The notes beneath the pieces were generated by a model. The model saw nothing but the letters and a program-made list of their open reading frames with translations, was not told the DNA's origin and did not search any database. Made by a program: the position numbers and the translations under genes. From Polyangiaceae bacterium (lineage in GTDB: Bacteria; Myxococcota_A; Polyangia; Polyangiales; Polyangiaceae): 64,000 nucleotides of DNA. The stretch covers positions 27,144 to 91,143 of the forward strand of contig JABSRN010000037.1 of NCBI GenBank assembly GCA_013214025.1, read 5' to 3'. This document shows, one piece after another, positions 1 to 8,927 of the stretch. Within the stretch, counting starts at the first letter, position 1. Each line of letters begins with the position of its first letter.

Positions 1-409
1 CTTGGGCGGAGGTGATTCCTAGAATCACGCTGGTGCGAGCCCGCAGCTCATCCGAAAATTGTGTACCGCAGGCGTCATCCAAAACTTTTTGCGCCACGAT
101 CAGAGCCAACAGCTGAGTGGTATCGGTTGCCGACATGATCGTCGGCGGCACTCCCCAAGCCAGCGGGTCAAAATCCACCTCGGGCAGGAACGCGCCTCGT
201 TTGCTGTAGGTCTTGTCCGGCGCCGTCGGATCCGGATCGTAGTAGTCGTCGATTAACCAATGACCGGGCGGAACATCGGTAACGAGATCGGAGCCTGCTA
301 GGATGTCCGACCAAAAGCCCGCGGCGTCCACGGACCCTGGAAAGAGTGCGCTCACCCCGACGACAGCGATGGAACAAGACTCAGGTTTTGATTCGGAAGA
401 AGACTTCAT
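1..409 (-). CDS. PUFA synthase / polyketide synthase subunit, N-terminal ketosynthase (partial)
   Basis: The reading frame opens at an ATG (complement of 407-409) and stays open to the window edge, giving the first 136 residues of a larger protein. After about ten residues comes a beta-ketoacyl synthase N-terminus: IAVVGVSALFPGS, then FWSDILAGSDLVTDVPPGHW and a YDPDP segment, as in the first KS domain of PfaA-type synthases. The catalytic Cys and any later domains lie outside the window. It begins 23 bp after the pfaD stop on the same strand, so the two are very probably one operon. The enoyl reductase gene preceding the large synthase matches the pfa1-pfa2 order known from myxobacteria. PfaA-like is most likely; another iterative lipid-type PKS remains possible. 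Confidence 0.85.
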   Translation of the reverse strand, partial: MKSSSESKPESCSIAVVGVSALFPGSVDAAGFWSDILAGSDLVTDVPPGHWLIDDYYDPDPTAPDKTYSKRGAFLPEVDFDPLAWGVPPTIMSATDTTQLLALIVAQKVLDDACGTQFSDELRARTSVILGITSAQ

Positions 410-432
410 AGCTATCAGTTGATGACTCGGGC

Positions 433-2064
433 TCAGCTGAGCTGGCGGGGATGAAATTGAAAGAGTTCGGGCGGAGTCGCCACGCCATAGGTTCGGAGTT
501 GATGGGCGCGAGTCAGCACTGCCGCCCCTTCAAGTAAGTTCAAGGCAATCTGCGACACAGTACGGGACTGAGCTGACTCTAGCTCCGAGCCCCGTACCCA
601 GTCATTGAAGGCGCCCATGGCCGGGCCGCACCAGATTTGATAGTCCGATCGTCTTTCGCTGTTTCCGGCGATTGCCCAGCGGCTCGAGAGCCCCAGATAC
701 CAACGGAAGATCAGGGCCATTCGGTGTTTGGCATCTCGGCTGGCGCGCTCCAGTTGTTTGGGCTCCCGTTTGGAAAAGAACTGCTCCACTTCTGTCCACA
801 CTGAGTCAACGCTTTGGCCGAAGATGTCGCGCTCCAGCTTGGTCTTTGTCTCGGCGGGAATCGCCTCCAGGCTGTCGTAGTTGCGATAGAGCTCGTACAA
901 CTTGATCGCGCGGGGCCCGAACAGAGTGCCTCGCTTCAGCACTTGAAGCTTCACGCCCATCTCAAACATGTCGGCGGCAGGGGCCATCATCATGTCGCTG
1001 ACGCCGGCACCGCACAGCATGACTCGTCCTTCTTCGGACAAACCCGACTCCACGGCGCACTGGTTGACACTTCCGGTGAGTACGTAGGCCGCGCCCAGTC
1101 CGAAAGCCGCCGCCACGGCCGCAGGAGTGCCGAGTCCGCCAGCAGCCCCGACTCGAAAGCGACGACTGTAGGCGAAGCGCTCTTGGTACTCGACCGCAGC
1201 ACGGGCGATGATCGGGAACAGAGAACCCAACGGGCGGTTGTCGGTATGTCCGCCCGAGTCGCTCTCGACCGTGATGTCTTCCGCAATGGGCACTCTCTTG
1301 GCTAGTTCGGCTTCGACACGAGTGATGCGACCATCAGCGAGCAATCGCTCCACAATGCGGGCTGGCGCCGGTGACATAAATTGCGCCGCCACTTCCGGGC
1401 GCGACACCTTCGCGAAGACGTGATGTCGGCGGTCGATTTCTCCGGCTGGGCCCTCGGTGATACCGGACAACGCGTAGTGTACGATCGCAGGGCTGAGCTC
1501 CATGTAGGCCGACGCCGACACCAAGCGAACTCCCTGCTCGATGTACATCGCCGCCACCCGTTGCTCGAGCTCGGGTTCCGTCGGGGAGTGAATGAGATTA
1601 GCGCCCCACGGCAGCTCCGATCCCAACTGGGCGTTGAGCTCCGTCACCGCCGCCTGAACCCGGTCGAAGGAAAGTCCCGCCGCACCGAAAAAACCCAGCA
1701 GACCCGATCGGGCTGCGGCGACTACCAGCTCGACGGTAGCGATACCGTTCGCCATGGCCCCAACAACGTAGGGAAAACGAGTCCCGTAAAGCTCACTGAA
1801 CGAACGATCCCCGAGCCATTCGGGATAGAGCGCAGGCAGGGTCGCCATGAGCGGCAGCGTCGGCGATCCGTTGGCTTGGGAGTTCATCCGCAGGTGTCCC
1901 GAATGTGCCAATCCGAGACGACCGGATGCCGGATCTCGAATTACATGCACAGGTTCGCGTATTCGCTGCGCGAGGCGCACGAGTTCCGCGCCTTCAAACG
2001 CAGGCGAGCGGGAGCTTCCGCCCCAAAATCCTACTGATTCGAGCTGTGCCATCGTCGGACCCAT
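433..2064 (-). CDS. pfaD: PfaD-family enoyl reductase of a PUFA/polyketide synthase
   Basis: 543 residues, the usual size for PfaD. The protein is an FMN-binding TIM barrel of the nitronate monooxygenase/2-nitropropane dioxygenase fold that acts in trans as the enoyl reductase of PUFA-type synthases. Visible landmarks are VVGAMANGIATVELV near residue 100, GANLIHSP, the ESDSGGHTDNRPLGSLFP segment, the phosphate-binding AAGGLGTP and the C-terminal DYQIWCGPAMGAFNDWV block typical of PfaD. The start is the ATG at 2064; a second ATG four codons later is an alternative. It lies 23 bp upstream of a ketosynthase gene on the same strand. The final product (EPA, DHA or another lipid) cannot be read from this part. 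Confidence 0.93.
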   Translation of the reverse strand: MGPTMAQLESVGFWGGSSRSPAFEGAELVRLAQRIREPVHVIRDPASGRLGLAHSGHLRMNSQANGSPTLPLMATLPALYPEWLGDRSFSELYGTRFPYVVGAMANGIATVELVVAAARSGLLGFFGAAGLSFDRVQAAVTELNAQLGSELPWGANLIHSPTEPELEQRVAAMYIEQGVRLVSASAYMELSPAIVHYALSGITEGPAGEIDRRHHVFAKVSRPEVAAQFMSPAPARIVERLLADGRITRVEAELAKRVPIAEDITVESDSGGHTDNRPLGSLFPIIARAAVEYQERFAYSRRFRVGAAGGLGTPAAVAAAFGLGAAYVLTGSVNQCAVESGLSEEGRVMLCGAGVSDMMMAPAADMFEMGVKLQVLKRGTLFGPRAIKLYELYRNYDSLEAIPAETKTKLERDIFGQSVDSVWTEVEQFFSKREPKQLERASRDAKHRMALIFRWYLGLSSRWAIAGNSERRSDYQIWCGPAMGAFNDWVRGSELESAQSRTVSQIALNLLEGAAVLTRAHQLRTYGVATPPELFQFHPRQLS

Positions 2065-2692
2065 ACCGGAGAAATCCGGAGGACTTACCTAGCCCATGCT
2101 CGGGCAGGCTGGAAGACCATGACTGGAGAGAAAACCTGTCGTTTTGACTCAAGATTCCCGGAAACAGGCCGATCACCATGTCAGCGGGTTCGACGAAGAG
2201 TTCAAATGCGACTGATTAACGTAAATTGTAGTGAAATAGTACTCGCGCGCTCTCGTCTCCGGCTCCTTCGATTCCTTCAAAACCACCCTCGGGAGCGGCA
2301 ATTGAGTTCGGCGCAATGAACGTGAAGATGCCCGTTTTACTCAAGCGCGAGCAGCCCTGGCACTTGACGGGTACCGACGCCTGGGAGCACCACCGACCGG
2401 GTGTACTGATGGCCTTAATCGCCACCCGCGCCCAAGGCTAGCTCCGCATGATTCCAGTGTCCGGCATCTGGCTCGAAGACGACGACGCGACGGAGCCGTC
2501 CCGTGTCGCCATGGCGGGCTGATCGCACGCAGCGATTCGCCCGTGCTTCTAGTGCACTCGTGGCAAAAATACTGATCGCAGACGACGACCTGTCGACGCG
2601 GAAGATTGTCCGCGCTTATCAGCGAACTGGAGGGCATGAGGTGCTTCCTTGATGGCAGCTCCCCGCGGCATTTCTGATTTTTTGATCGGCTC
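2065..2692. other. Intergenic region with a gene remnant
   Basis: A 628-bp stretch between pfaD (leftward) and the end of tsaD. It holds a short plus-strand receiver-domain remnant (2560-2652) and an unrecognised 41-codon plus-strand ORF (2316-2441, starting MNVKMPVLLKREQPW) with no clear ribosome-binding site. No other coding signal, RNA or strong promoter is evident. Confidence 0.5.
2560..2652 (+). pseudogene. Remnant of a response-regulator receiver domain
   Basis: From a GTG at 2560 the frame reads VAKILIADDDLSTRKIV, then about a dozen residues ending GGHEVLP and a TGA at 2650-2652. This is the beta1-alpha1 start of a CheY-like receiver: hydrophobic strand, acidic DDD pocket, then a helix ending in the GHEV that begins beta2. 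The phosphoacceptor Asp and all later elements are missing, and none continues in the other frames before tsaD. It is best read as the 5' stub of a lost regulator gene. It could instead be a chance 30-codon ORF, but the match to the receiver consensus is long for chance. Confidence 0.55.
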
Positions 2693-3781
2693 TCAGTCGC
2701 GCTTAATTCGCGCACCGCGCCGCCGACCGGGTCCTTTGCGGGTGACGCGCGCCAGCACAGTGCGCGGGCTTACCTCCAGCCCCGCCGTGTGGTCCTCGCC
2801 GGCGAGCAGCATGGGGACTCCCGCGTAGGCGATCATCGCTGCGTTATCTGTACAGCTCTTGATATGCGGAACGATCACCTCGATATCGAGAAGCCGGCCC
2901 GCGTCGACCGCGCGAGCGCGGAGCTCACGATTGGCCGCAACCCCCCCTGCCAGTACGACCCGCGGAATATTTAAGTTCTGTGCCGCGCGAAGCGTTTTCT
3001 CGATGAGCGTATCCGTCACCCGCCGCTGAAAGGCGGCGCACAGGTCTCGAAGTTGTTGATCGTCACCGGGGCGGCCGTTTTTTTCGACCCATCGGACGAC
3101 GTTGCTTTTGAGACCAGAGAAGCTGAATTCCAAGGAATCCCGGGCGGGCATAGGCTTCGACAACTTGATTGCGGAGGGATCACCGTCCGCCGCTAGACGA
3201 TCGATGATCGGCCCACCGGGGTAGCCCAGCCCCAACAATTTGCTGACCTTGTCGAAGGCCTCCCCCGCCGCATCGTCGCGGGTCGCCCCCAGCTCGGTGA
3301 TCTCGGATGGGAGATTGCCGTCGACTCGATAAATTGCCGTGTGACCGCCCGAAGCCAGCATGGCCACATAGGGAAAGGGGGGGCGCACCGGCGGGGCCAA
3401 GTTTGGATGCTCCAAGTGCACCGCCAACAGGTGACCCACGAGATGATCCACCCCCACCAACGGCTTGCCGCTCGCCCAAGCAAGGCCGCGCGCCATTTGC
3501 GTTCCCACCAGCAGCGCGCCGGACAAGCCCGGACGGGAGGTAACGGCGATGCCGTCAATCTGCTCGAGGGTTACTTCTGCGCGGCTGAGGGCCTCCCCCA
3601 CCACGGGATCGATATTCCGCATGTGATCGCGGGACGCTAGTTCCGGCACCACACCGCCATAGGGGGCATGTAACTTCACTTGGCTATGGATGACGTCGGA
3701 AAGCACCGCGCCGTTTTCACGAACCACGGCCGCGGCCGTTTCATCACAGGAGCTCTCAATGCCCAGTACGGTTAGCGCCAT
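2693..3781 (-). CDS. tsaD: tRNA N6-threonylcarbamoyladenosine transferase TsaD
   Basis: 362 residues, close to the family size. TsaD transfers the threonylcarbamoyl group to A37 of ANN-decoding tRNAs, acting with TsaB and TsaE in the cytoplasm. It starts LGIESSCDETAAAVV, the ASKHA-fold phosphate loop of the Kae1/TsaD family. The metal-binding HLVGHLLAVHLEH pair of histidines is near residue 112, followed by LASGGHTAIY and the C-terminal LAGGVAANRELR and SCTDNAAMIAYAG blocks, all intact. The ATG start lies 9 bp after the stop of a small lipoprotein gene, so it appears to be the last gene of a three-gene operon. The C-terminus ends in a basic RKGPGRRRGARIKRD tail. Confidence 0.97.
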   Translation of the reverse strand: MALTVLGIESSCDETAAAVVRENGAVLSDVIHSQVKLHAPYGGVVPELASRDHMRNIDPVVGEALSRAEVTLEQIDGIAVTSRPGLSGALLVGTQMARGLAWASGKPLVGVDHLVGHLLAVHLEHPNLAPPVRPPFPYVAMLASGGHTAIYRVDGNLPSEITELGATRDDAAGEAFDKVSKLLGLGYPGGPIIDRLAADGDPSAIKLSKPMPARDSLEFSFSGLKSNVVRWVEKNGRPGDDQQLRDLCAAFQRRVTDTLIEKTLRAAQNLNIPRVVLAGGVAANRELRARAVDAGRLLDIEVIVPHIKSCTDNAAMIAYAGVPMLLAGEDHTAGLEVSPRTVLARVTRKGPGRRRGARIKRD

Positions 3782-3790
3782 CTCCAGCCC

Positions 3791-4312
3791 TCAATCAAAG
3801 TCGCAAGCTCGCGGAGAACGTTTGAGCCGAAATACTGCATAGGCAGGCTCCTCAGGAACATCGGCCGCTTGGGGTAGCAACAGGCGTAGTTCCACGTCGT
3901 CGTTTTTCATGAGTGAGACCACCGAGACCATGGTGCCACGACAGGAATCAACCAAAGCGATGAAGTTGAACTCTCGAGAGTCCCCGAACTCCAAGGTAGA
4001 CAAAGCATCTTCGACGACGGGCTCCACCACCCGGAGCGGGACGCCGTCGAAGATCGGCTTTCCGGAGCAAGCTGACAAACTGCGGTCGTCGCTGCGAATC
4101 GTACCGGGCTGAGTCTGCAGAGCGTCTGTGTCCAGTGTCAGCTCCATACGCATCGTTTGGGAAAAGCCAGCACGCACATAGCCGGAGCCCACGACGGAAC
4201 CGCAATAGGCCTCGGTGTCGCCGGTATCGAATCTGTCCAACTCTCGACAGCCGCCGAGAACGAGCACGCTGGCCACCAGCCAAATCCCTCCCCATTCGAG
4301 CTGTCCAGTCAC
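3791..4312 (-). CDS. Small lipoprotein of unknown function
   Basis: 173 residues. The N-terminus has a hydrophobic stretch ending in a lipobox (VLVLGGC at about residues 16-22), so the mature protein is probably lipid-anchored in the cell envelope. The mature part has a few Cys residues (CGS, SACSG, DSCRG, RACDF) and no domain I recognise. The start is a GTG that shares its G with the TAG stop of the upstream TPR/HEAT gene, an arrangement that suggests translational coupling. tsaD follows 9 bp downstream. A role linked to the upstream protein is plausible from context only. Confidence 0.75.
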   Translation of the reverse strand: MTGQLEWGGIWLVASVLVLGGCRELDRFDTGDTEAYCGSVVGSGYVRAGFSQTMRMELTLDTDALQTQPGTIRSDDRSLSACSGKPIFDGVPLRVVEPVVEDALSTLEFGDSREFNFIALVDSCRGTMVSVVSLMKNDDVELRLLLPQAADVPEEPAYAVFRLKRSPRACDFD

Positions 4313-7300
4313 TAGCGCTTCTCTAGCAGAGTCTTGCTCAGCTCGCGCACTCGGGGTTCAGGATCGTTTTCGACCCGCGATTTGAGGGATTTCCGTGCCT
4401 TTTTGGGGTCCAGAGCAAACAGAGACAACACGGCTGCTTCCCTCACCAGCGCCAGAGAATCGAGCGATGCCACCTGCTGCAAAGCCGCGATCGCCTCTGG
4501 ATGGCTGGGCAATGCGCCCAGGGCCTGGGCGGCACTCACGCGGAGCGGCCACTCCACAGCGGATCGGAGCACATCGATCACCCCAGGCCTGGCGGCCTCA
4601 ATCGCGTGTTCCGTCACCAAGGCGATGGCCACTCGGATGACGTCGGCGCTGGGATCCTGAAGCGCGGCCAGGAGCACAGCCTGGGCGGACGCTTCTGGGC
4701 GTCGCCCTAAGAACGACAGGGCCAGCGCCCGGACCTTGTCCGACGGATGCCGGCTGAGCCGCGCGAAGGGCTCTGCGGCTTTTTGGGCGATGGTCTCGAG
4801 CAGTTCTCGGATCTCTGTCAACTCCTCGGTCGGAGCCCCTTGCCGCAAGCGCAGCGCTCCAAAACCAACTCGCTCCGAGGCCATCAACGCGTTCGCCGTC
4901 ACCCTGGCGTTCTCCGGTGAACTTTGCACGGCGGTCACCACAGCCACACCGAGCGCCCGCGCCAAACGACGAATCGCGGCGGCTACCTCCGGCTCACCGT
5001 CATAGTCCGGCATCAATTGGGACAAGAGATGAGCCAAACTACGGGAGCTGGGCAGTCTCGCGGGAACCAGCCGTCCGGACTTCACTAGGGCAATCGCGGC
5101 GCTCGCTGCCGCATTCGGGGCTCCGGGTACGGCGCTCAGCAAGGCCTCCGCGATCTCGCGATTCGCACTCGGCCCTCCGAGTCGCGCCAAAGCCAAGAGA
5201 CGGGTTGCCCCCAGGGGCGTTCCCTCGAACTGACTCCCGAGCGCAACGAGTGCTTCGGCATCCCGCGGCTGCCCCATCTCACCTAGCGCCAACGCCGCAC
5301 ACGCCCGGACGAGCCGACTCGTTCGAGCATCCAACAGCTCTCGCACGACCGCCGTGTCGATGAAGCGCTTCGAGGACACCAGTGCCAACAGACTCAAGCC
5401 GCGGACCTCGTCGGCATTGCTAAACAACAGTTCCCGGAGCAAGCCCTTGGCCCCGGGACCCGGCAGGCGACTGACAGCCCACGCCGCAGCAAAACTCACC
5501 GGATCTTCCGCCGCCACCGCCCCCCCAGCGGGTAATAAATACTCTCGAAATCGGGGTAGCAACGAGGGTTCCTCGAGCATGCCCAGGGCAGACATGGCCC
5601 GTACACGCAGATCGCTGTCGGCATCGCCCACAGCAAATGAGAACAGCGCTGGGGCGGAACTCTTGTTGCGAACAAAGCTCAGAAGATCGATGGCGATACG
5701 CTGCTGCCCCTCCCTAGGATCTGCCAAGGCGTCGAGCAAGGGTTTCACGGCGCGTTGGCCCAAGCGGCCCAGGGCAGCCTGGGCCAACGCGGCCTCTGCT
5801 GGATCTGAGCTCTGGGCGCGGTGCGCGAGCGGGAACGCCAGGGTTCCGTACAGTTCCAGGAGCAAACGCCGATAGATCGGCCGCTCTGGATTACCGAGGG
5901 CGAGCGGCAGGAGATCCTTCTCCAGGGCCGCGAGCTGCGGACGACCCAGATTGAGTTGGATGCTCAGTTTGGCAGCTTGCGAAATCAATTCCTCGTCAGG
6001 TGAGGCGCGCACGACATGTCGGAGTAAGCGGTCCGCCTCATCCGTCTTCGAGGCGTTCGCTAGCAACAACGCCAGCTCCAAATACACCTCAAACAGTCGG
6101 TCATTTTTCGCAATGGCTTTTCGAAACTGCAGGATGGCGCGTTCGAAGTCCTGGCGCCGTCGATACATTTCACCCAAGCGTCGGTGCCCACGCGCGTCAT
6201 CCGGACTCAGCTCTACCGCTCGAGCTGCATATTCGATGGCCTGGTCGTCGCGATAAAGTTCCGCTGAATACTTCGCCATGCGCTCGTAATAGACCTGCGC
6301 GCGGCGACGATCGGCGCGGCGAAGCTGTTCGAGCACCTCGATAGCGGCCGGCATTTTGCGTTGCAACACCAGTACTCGTTCGAGCCTTTTCAGCGCGGCA
6401 ATGTCCGTAGGCTCATGGGAAATGACGACACGCAGCACCCTTTCGGCATCCCCATATCGCCGAAGACGAATGTAGGCCTCCCCCAGTAGCCGTCCAGATT
6501 CAAGATCTGGCTCCTCGAAAGCGAGACGCCGTTCCAAGGGACGCAAGCGCTGCTTGAGTTCTGCAGAGAGGCTCCACAGCGTAACAATGTGCTGGCGCGC
6601 TTCTCTCGCCAAGCGCGGGTCCGCTTTATCCAACAGGCTCTGCCAAATGGCTTCGGCCGTCTTGTACTGCTCGCGCCGCAGAGCGCGGGAGGAGCGCGAA
6701 CCCGTCCGCTCCAAAGCCAGAGCGAAACTCTTCGTGTACTTGACCACACCGGGAGCCAGCTTCATGGCCTGACGCAAAGCATGCAAGGCCTCGTCCACCA
6801 GATCGTGCTGGAGCAGCACTTCGCCGTAGGCGTGCAGGGCGTCCGCCCGCCCCGGGACGACATTCAAAATGCGCTTCCAGATTTGCTGCGCGCGCTCCTC
6901 CTCCCCCTGGGCGAAGTAACGATCCCCGAGTTCAATCAGATAGCGAGCACTGCCCTGAGGGTTCCGGCTCAGGCGCTCCAACAGGGCCATCGCCCGATCG
7001 CCTTCTCCCACTCGCTCGTAAAAATCAACCAAACTACCGAGGATGTCTTCGTCAGTGCCGGAGCGAGCCTCCAGCTTCCGCAGTTGCTCTAGGGCCTTGT
7101 CCCTGCGCCCGCGCTGCAGCCACGCCTCTGCCAAGCGAAACACAAAATCCGGATTGTGCGGCGCTGCGATGATCAGCTTCTGATAATGCTGCGTGACCCT
7201 TCCTAGCTCGCCCTGGATCTGCAGCAACTGCACTACCTTGAGCCGAACCTCGATGTCCTTGGCTTTGATCTTGAGCGCCTTCTTGTACGCCTTCAGGCTC

Positions 7301-8322
7301 GCCGTCAGCTGACCTGTCTCCTCCAGCAGTTCACCGAGCAGTCGTTGGTTGTCGAAGTCCTTGTTGGCTTCACTGCGCAGCAAAACGATCAGCTCTGCCA
7401 GTTTTTCCTGGGAGCGATAGACCTCAACCGTGTAGCCCAGGATCTCTCGCCGCAGCCCCGACTGCTTACCGGCAATACGCAGCCCCCGCCGCAGTACCTT
7501 CAGGGCCTCCGATTCTTTGCCCTGTTTCGCCAGAGCCCGACCCAAATCCCTTAACGTCGGCGCGACAGCGCGATGGTCACCCACCGAGAATTTCAGCAGG
7601 CTGCGGTACTCCTCCTCGGCGCGGGCGTACTCCTCCCGCAGCATCAGCTCCCGACCGAGCTCGGCCCGCGCGAAAAACGAGCCGTGGGCCCGCTTCACCA
7701 GATAGCGATGGTGCCCCTTTGCCGCCTCCCAATCCTTCAGATCCAAACTCAGCGTGAGCAGCCGCCGATGCACCGGCTCCTTTTCGTTGTCCTTCTTGAG
7801 CCTGGGCAAAGCGGCCTCGTAAGCGGTCTTGGCCCCCGCCTTGTCCCCCCGAAATTCCAGGAAACTAGCCAACGCCAGCCGAGCCTCTCCGCTCTCTGGG
7901 CGCCCCCCAATAGCCGCTTCGAAGGTGGTTTTGGCCCGGTCAAACTGCCCATCGAAGCGGTACAGCCCGCCCAACACCAATTGAGCCGAGAACGCCGACG
8001 GTCCCTTGGCGCCAACTTGACTTTCCAAATCCGCCACCAATGCGTCCAGCTTTCCGTCTCGAGCTCGGTACAGCTCGGCGAGCCGCTGGAGTGGAAAACT
8101 CGCGCTCGGTCGCTCCAGAACCACCCGCATGTAGCGTTTGATCAGAGCCTCGGAACTCGCCTTTTTTTGGTCCGGCTTCTGAACATGCGGTTTCGCCACC
8201 CGGCGCGTGACGCTGGGCTTACGCCCCTGTCTCCCGCCGGGGTTAAAAGCAGAGCTCGTACGAGGCAGCGCAACACTGGCCAAAAAGGCCAGAAGCAAGG
8301 CTGATGTCACTGGAGTTCGCAC
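4312..8322 (-). CDS. Very large TPR and HEAT-repeat protein, exported
   Basis: 1336 residues with a GTG start and a probable signal peptide (hydrophobic core LLLAFLASVALP, then RTSSAF). Residues of about 60 to 780 are a nearly continuous array of tetratricopeptide repeats with the W/LG/Y/A/P pattern, for example LLGELLEETGQLTASLKAYK and ALHAYGEVLLQHDLVDEALH. From about 830 to the end the pattern changes to HEAT/PBS-lyase-like repeats (SDLRVRAMSALGML, SDKVRALALSFLGRR, SADVIRVAIALV, EPRVRELSKTLLEKR). No catalytic motif is visible. Such a protein would be a scaffold in the periplasm. It is the first gene of an operon with a lipoprotein (overlapping stop/start) and tsaD. Confidence 0.88.
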   Translation of the reverse strand: MRTPVTSALLLAFLASVALPRTSSAFNPGGRQGRKPSVTRRVAKPHVQKPDQKKASSEALIKRYMRVVLERPSASFPLQRLAELYRARDGKLDALVADLESQVGAKGPSAFSAQLVLGGLYRFDGQFDRAKTTFEAAIGGRPESGEARLALASFLEFRGDKAGAKTAYEAALPRLKKDNEKEPVHRRLLTLSLDLKDWEAAKGHHRYLVKRAHGSFFARAELGRELMLREEYARAEEEYRSLLKFSVGDHRAVAPTLRDLGRALAKQGKESEALKVLRRGLRIAGKQSGLRREILGYTVEVYRSQEKLAELIVLLRSEANKDFDNQRLLGELLEETGQLTASLKAYKKALKIKAKDIEVRLKVVQLLQIQGELGRVTQHYQKLIIAAPHNPDFVFRLAEAWLQRGRRDKALEQLRKLEARSGTDEDILGSLVDFYERVGEGDRAMALLERLSRNPQGSARYLIELGDRYFAQGEEERAQQIWKRILNVVPGRADALHAYGEVLLQHDLVDEALHALRQAMKLAPGVVKYTKSFALALERTGSRSSRALRREQYKTAEAIWQSLLDKADPRLAREARQHIVTLWSLSAELKQRLRPLERRLAFEEPDLESGRLLGEAYIRLRRYGDAERVLRVVISHEPTDIAALKRLERVLVLQRKMPAAIEVLEQLRRADRRRAQVYYERMAKYSAELYRDDQAIEYAARAVELSPDDARGHRRLGEMYRRRQDFERAILQFRKAIAKNDRLFEVYLELALLLANASKTDEADRLLRHVVRASPDEELISQAAKLSIQLNLGRPQLAALEKDLLPLALGNPERPIYRRLLLELYGTLAFPLAHRAQSSDPAEAALAQAALGRLGQRAVKPLLDALADPREGQQRIAIDLLSFVRNKSSAPALFSFAVGDADSDLRVRAMSALGMLEEPSLLPRFREYLLPAGGAVAAEDPVSFAAAWAVSRLPGPGAKGLLRELLFSNADEVRGLSLLALVSSKRFIDTAVVRELLDARTSRLVRACAALALGEMGQPRDAEALVALGSQFEGTPLGATRLLALARLGGPSANREIAEALLSAVPGAPNAAASAAIALVKSGRLVPARLPSSRSLAHLLSQLMPDYDGEPEVAAAIRRLARALGVAVVTAVQSSPENARVTANALMASERVGFGALRLRQGAPTEELTEIRELLETIAQKAAEPFARLSRHPSDKVRALALSFLGRRPEASAQAVLLAALQDPSADVIRVAIALVTEHAIEAARPGVIDVLRSAVEWPLRVSAAQALGALPSHPEAIAALQQVASLDSLALVREAAVLSLFALDPKKARKSLKSRVENDPEPRVRELSKTLLEKR

Positions 8323-8927
8323 TGTAAAACAAGCCTACGCGGCGACCGTGCCGATCGCCAGCTTGGCCCCGCTCGACTCGAAAATATTCCCGTTTCCGTG
8401 CCTCCAGGGTCGCATCGAATCCGCCACCCAGGGAAATCGCGACACGAATGTCAGGGTGCCTGCGGGTCGCCACACGCGGGACTCTGGCGACCCAGTGTCG
8501 ATGTCCGTGGCACGCCCCTTGCTCCACTGGGTCATGCCGCAGCCTGTGCCACCGTGTAGCCCCCAGAGTCTAACATGACCGTCGAACGAATCTCCCTACT
8601 TCTGCTTCAACTCAGCTTCGTTGTGCTCGCAGCTTCGCAGAACGGCTGACCACCAGTTCTGTCGCCCGCAGCGTCTGGCGGTGGCGGCGTCGCGGGTTCC
8701 CGAAACTCAGCACCGTCTCAAATGCCGAGCTTAGCGGTCAGCGGTTCGAGCGCTTGGCGGCCTCGGTAGTCAGCGACTCACTCAGAGTGGATCGGACTGC
8801 GGGAGATGGCTCCGAATTCAGCATCCGGACCAGCGCAGCCCTGGGCGCGGCGGCCCCGAGCGGGCTTGCAGGGCGATCCAATCACCGCTAAACTCGGGTA
8901 AATATCGCCTTCTGGGGCAGGTTCCCC
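8323..8927. other. Non-coding or decayed intergenic region
   Basis: A 605-bp region between the divergent TPR/HEAT gene and the broken DUF2079 gene. I see no convincing gene. The only open frame of note is a 24-codon hydrophobic ORF at 8575-8649 (MTVERISLLLLQLSF and so on) with no ribosome-binding site. All longer frames are in low-complexity GC-rich sequence without family resemblance. Decay of a former gene is possible given the broken neighbour. Confidence 0.4.
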
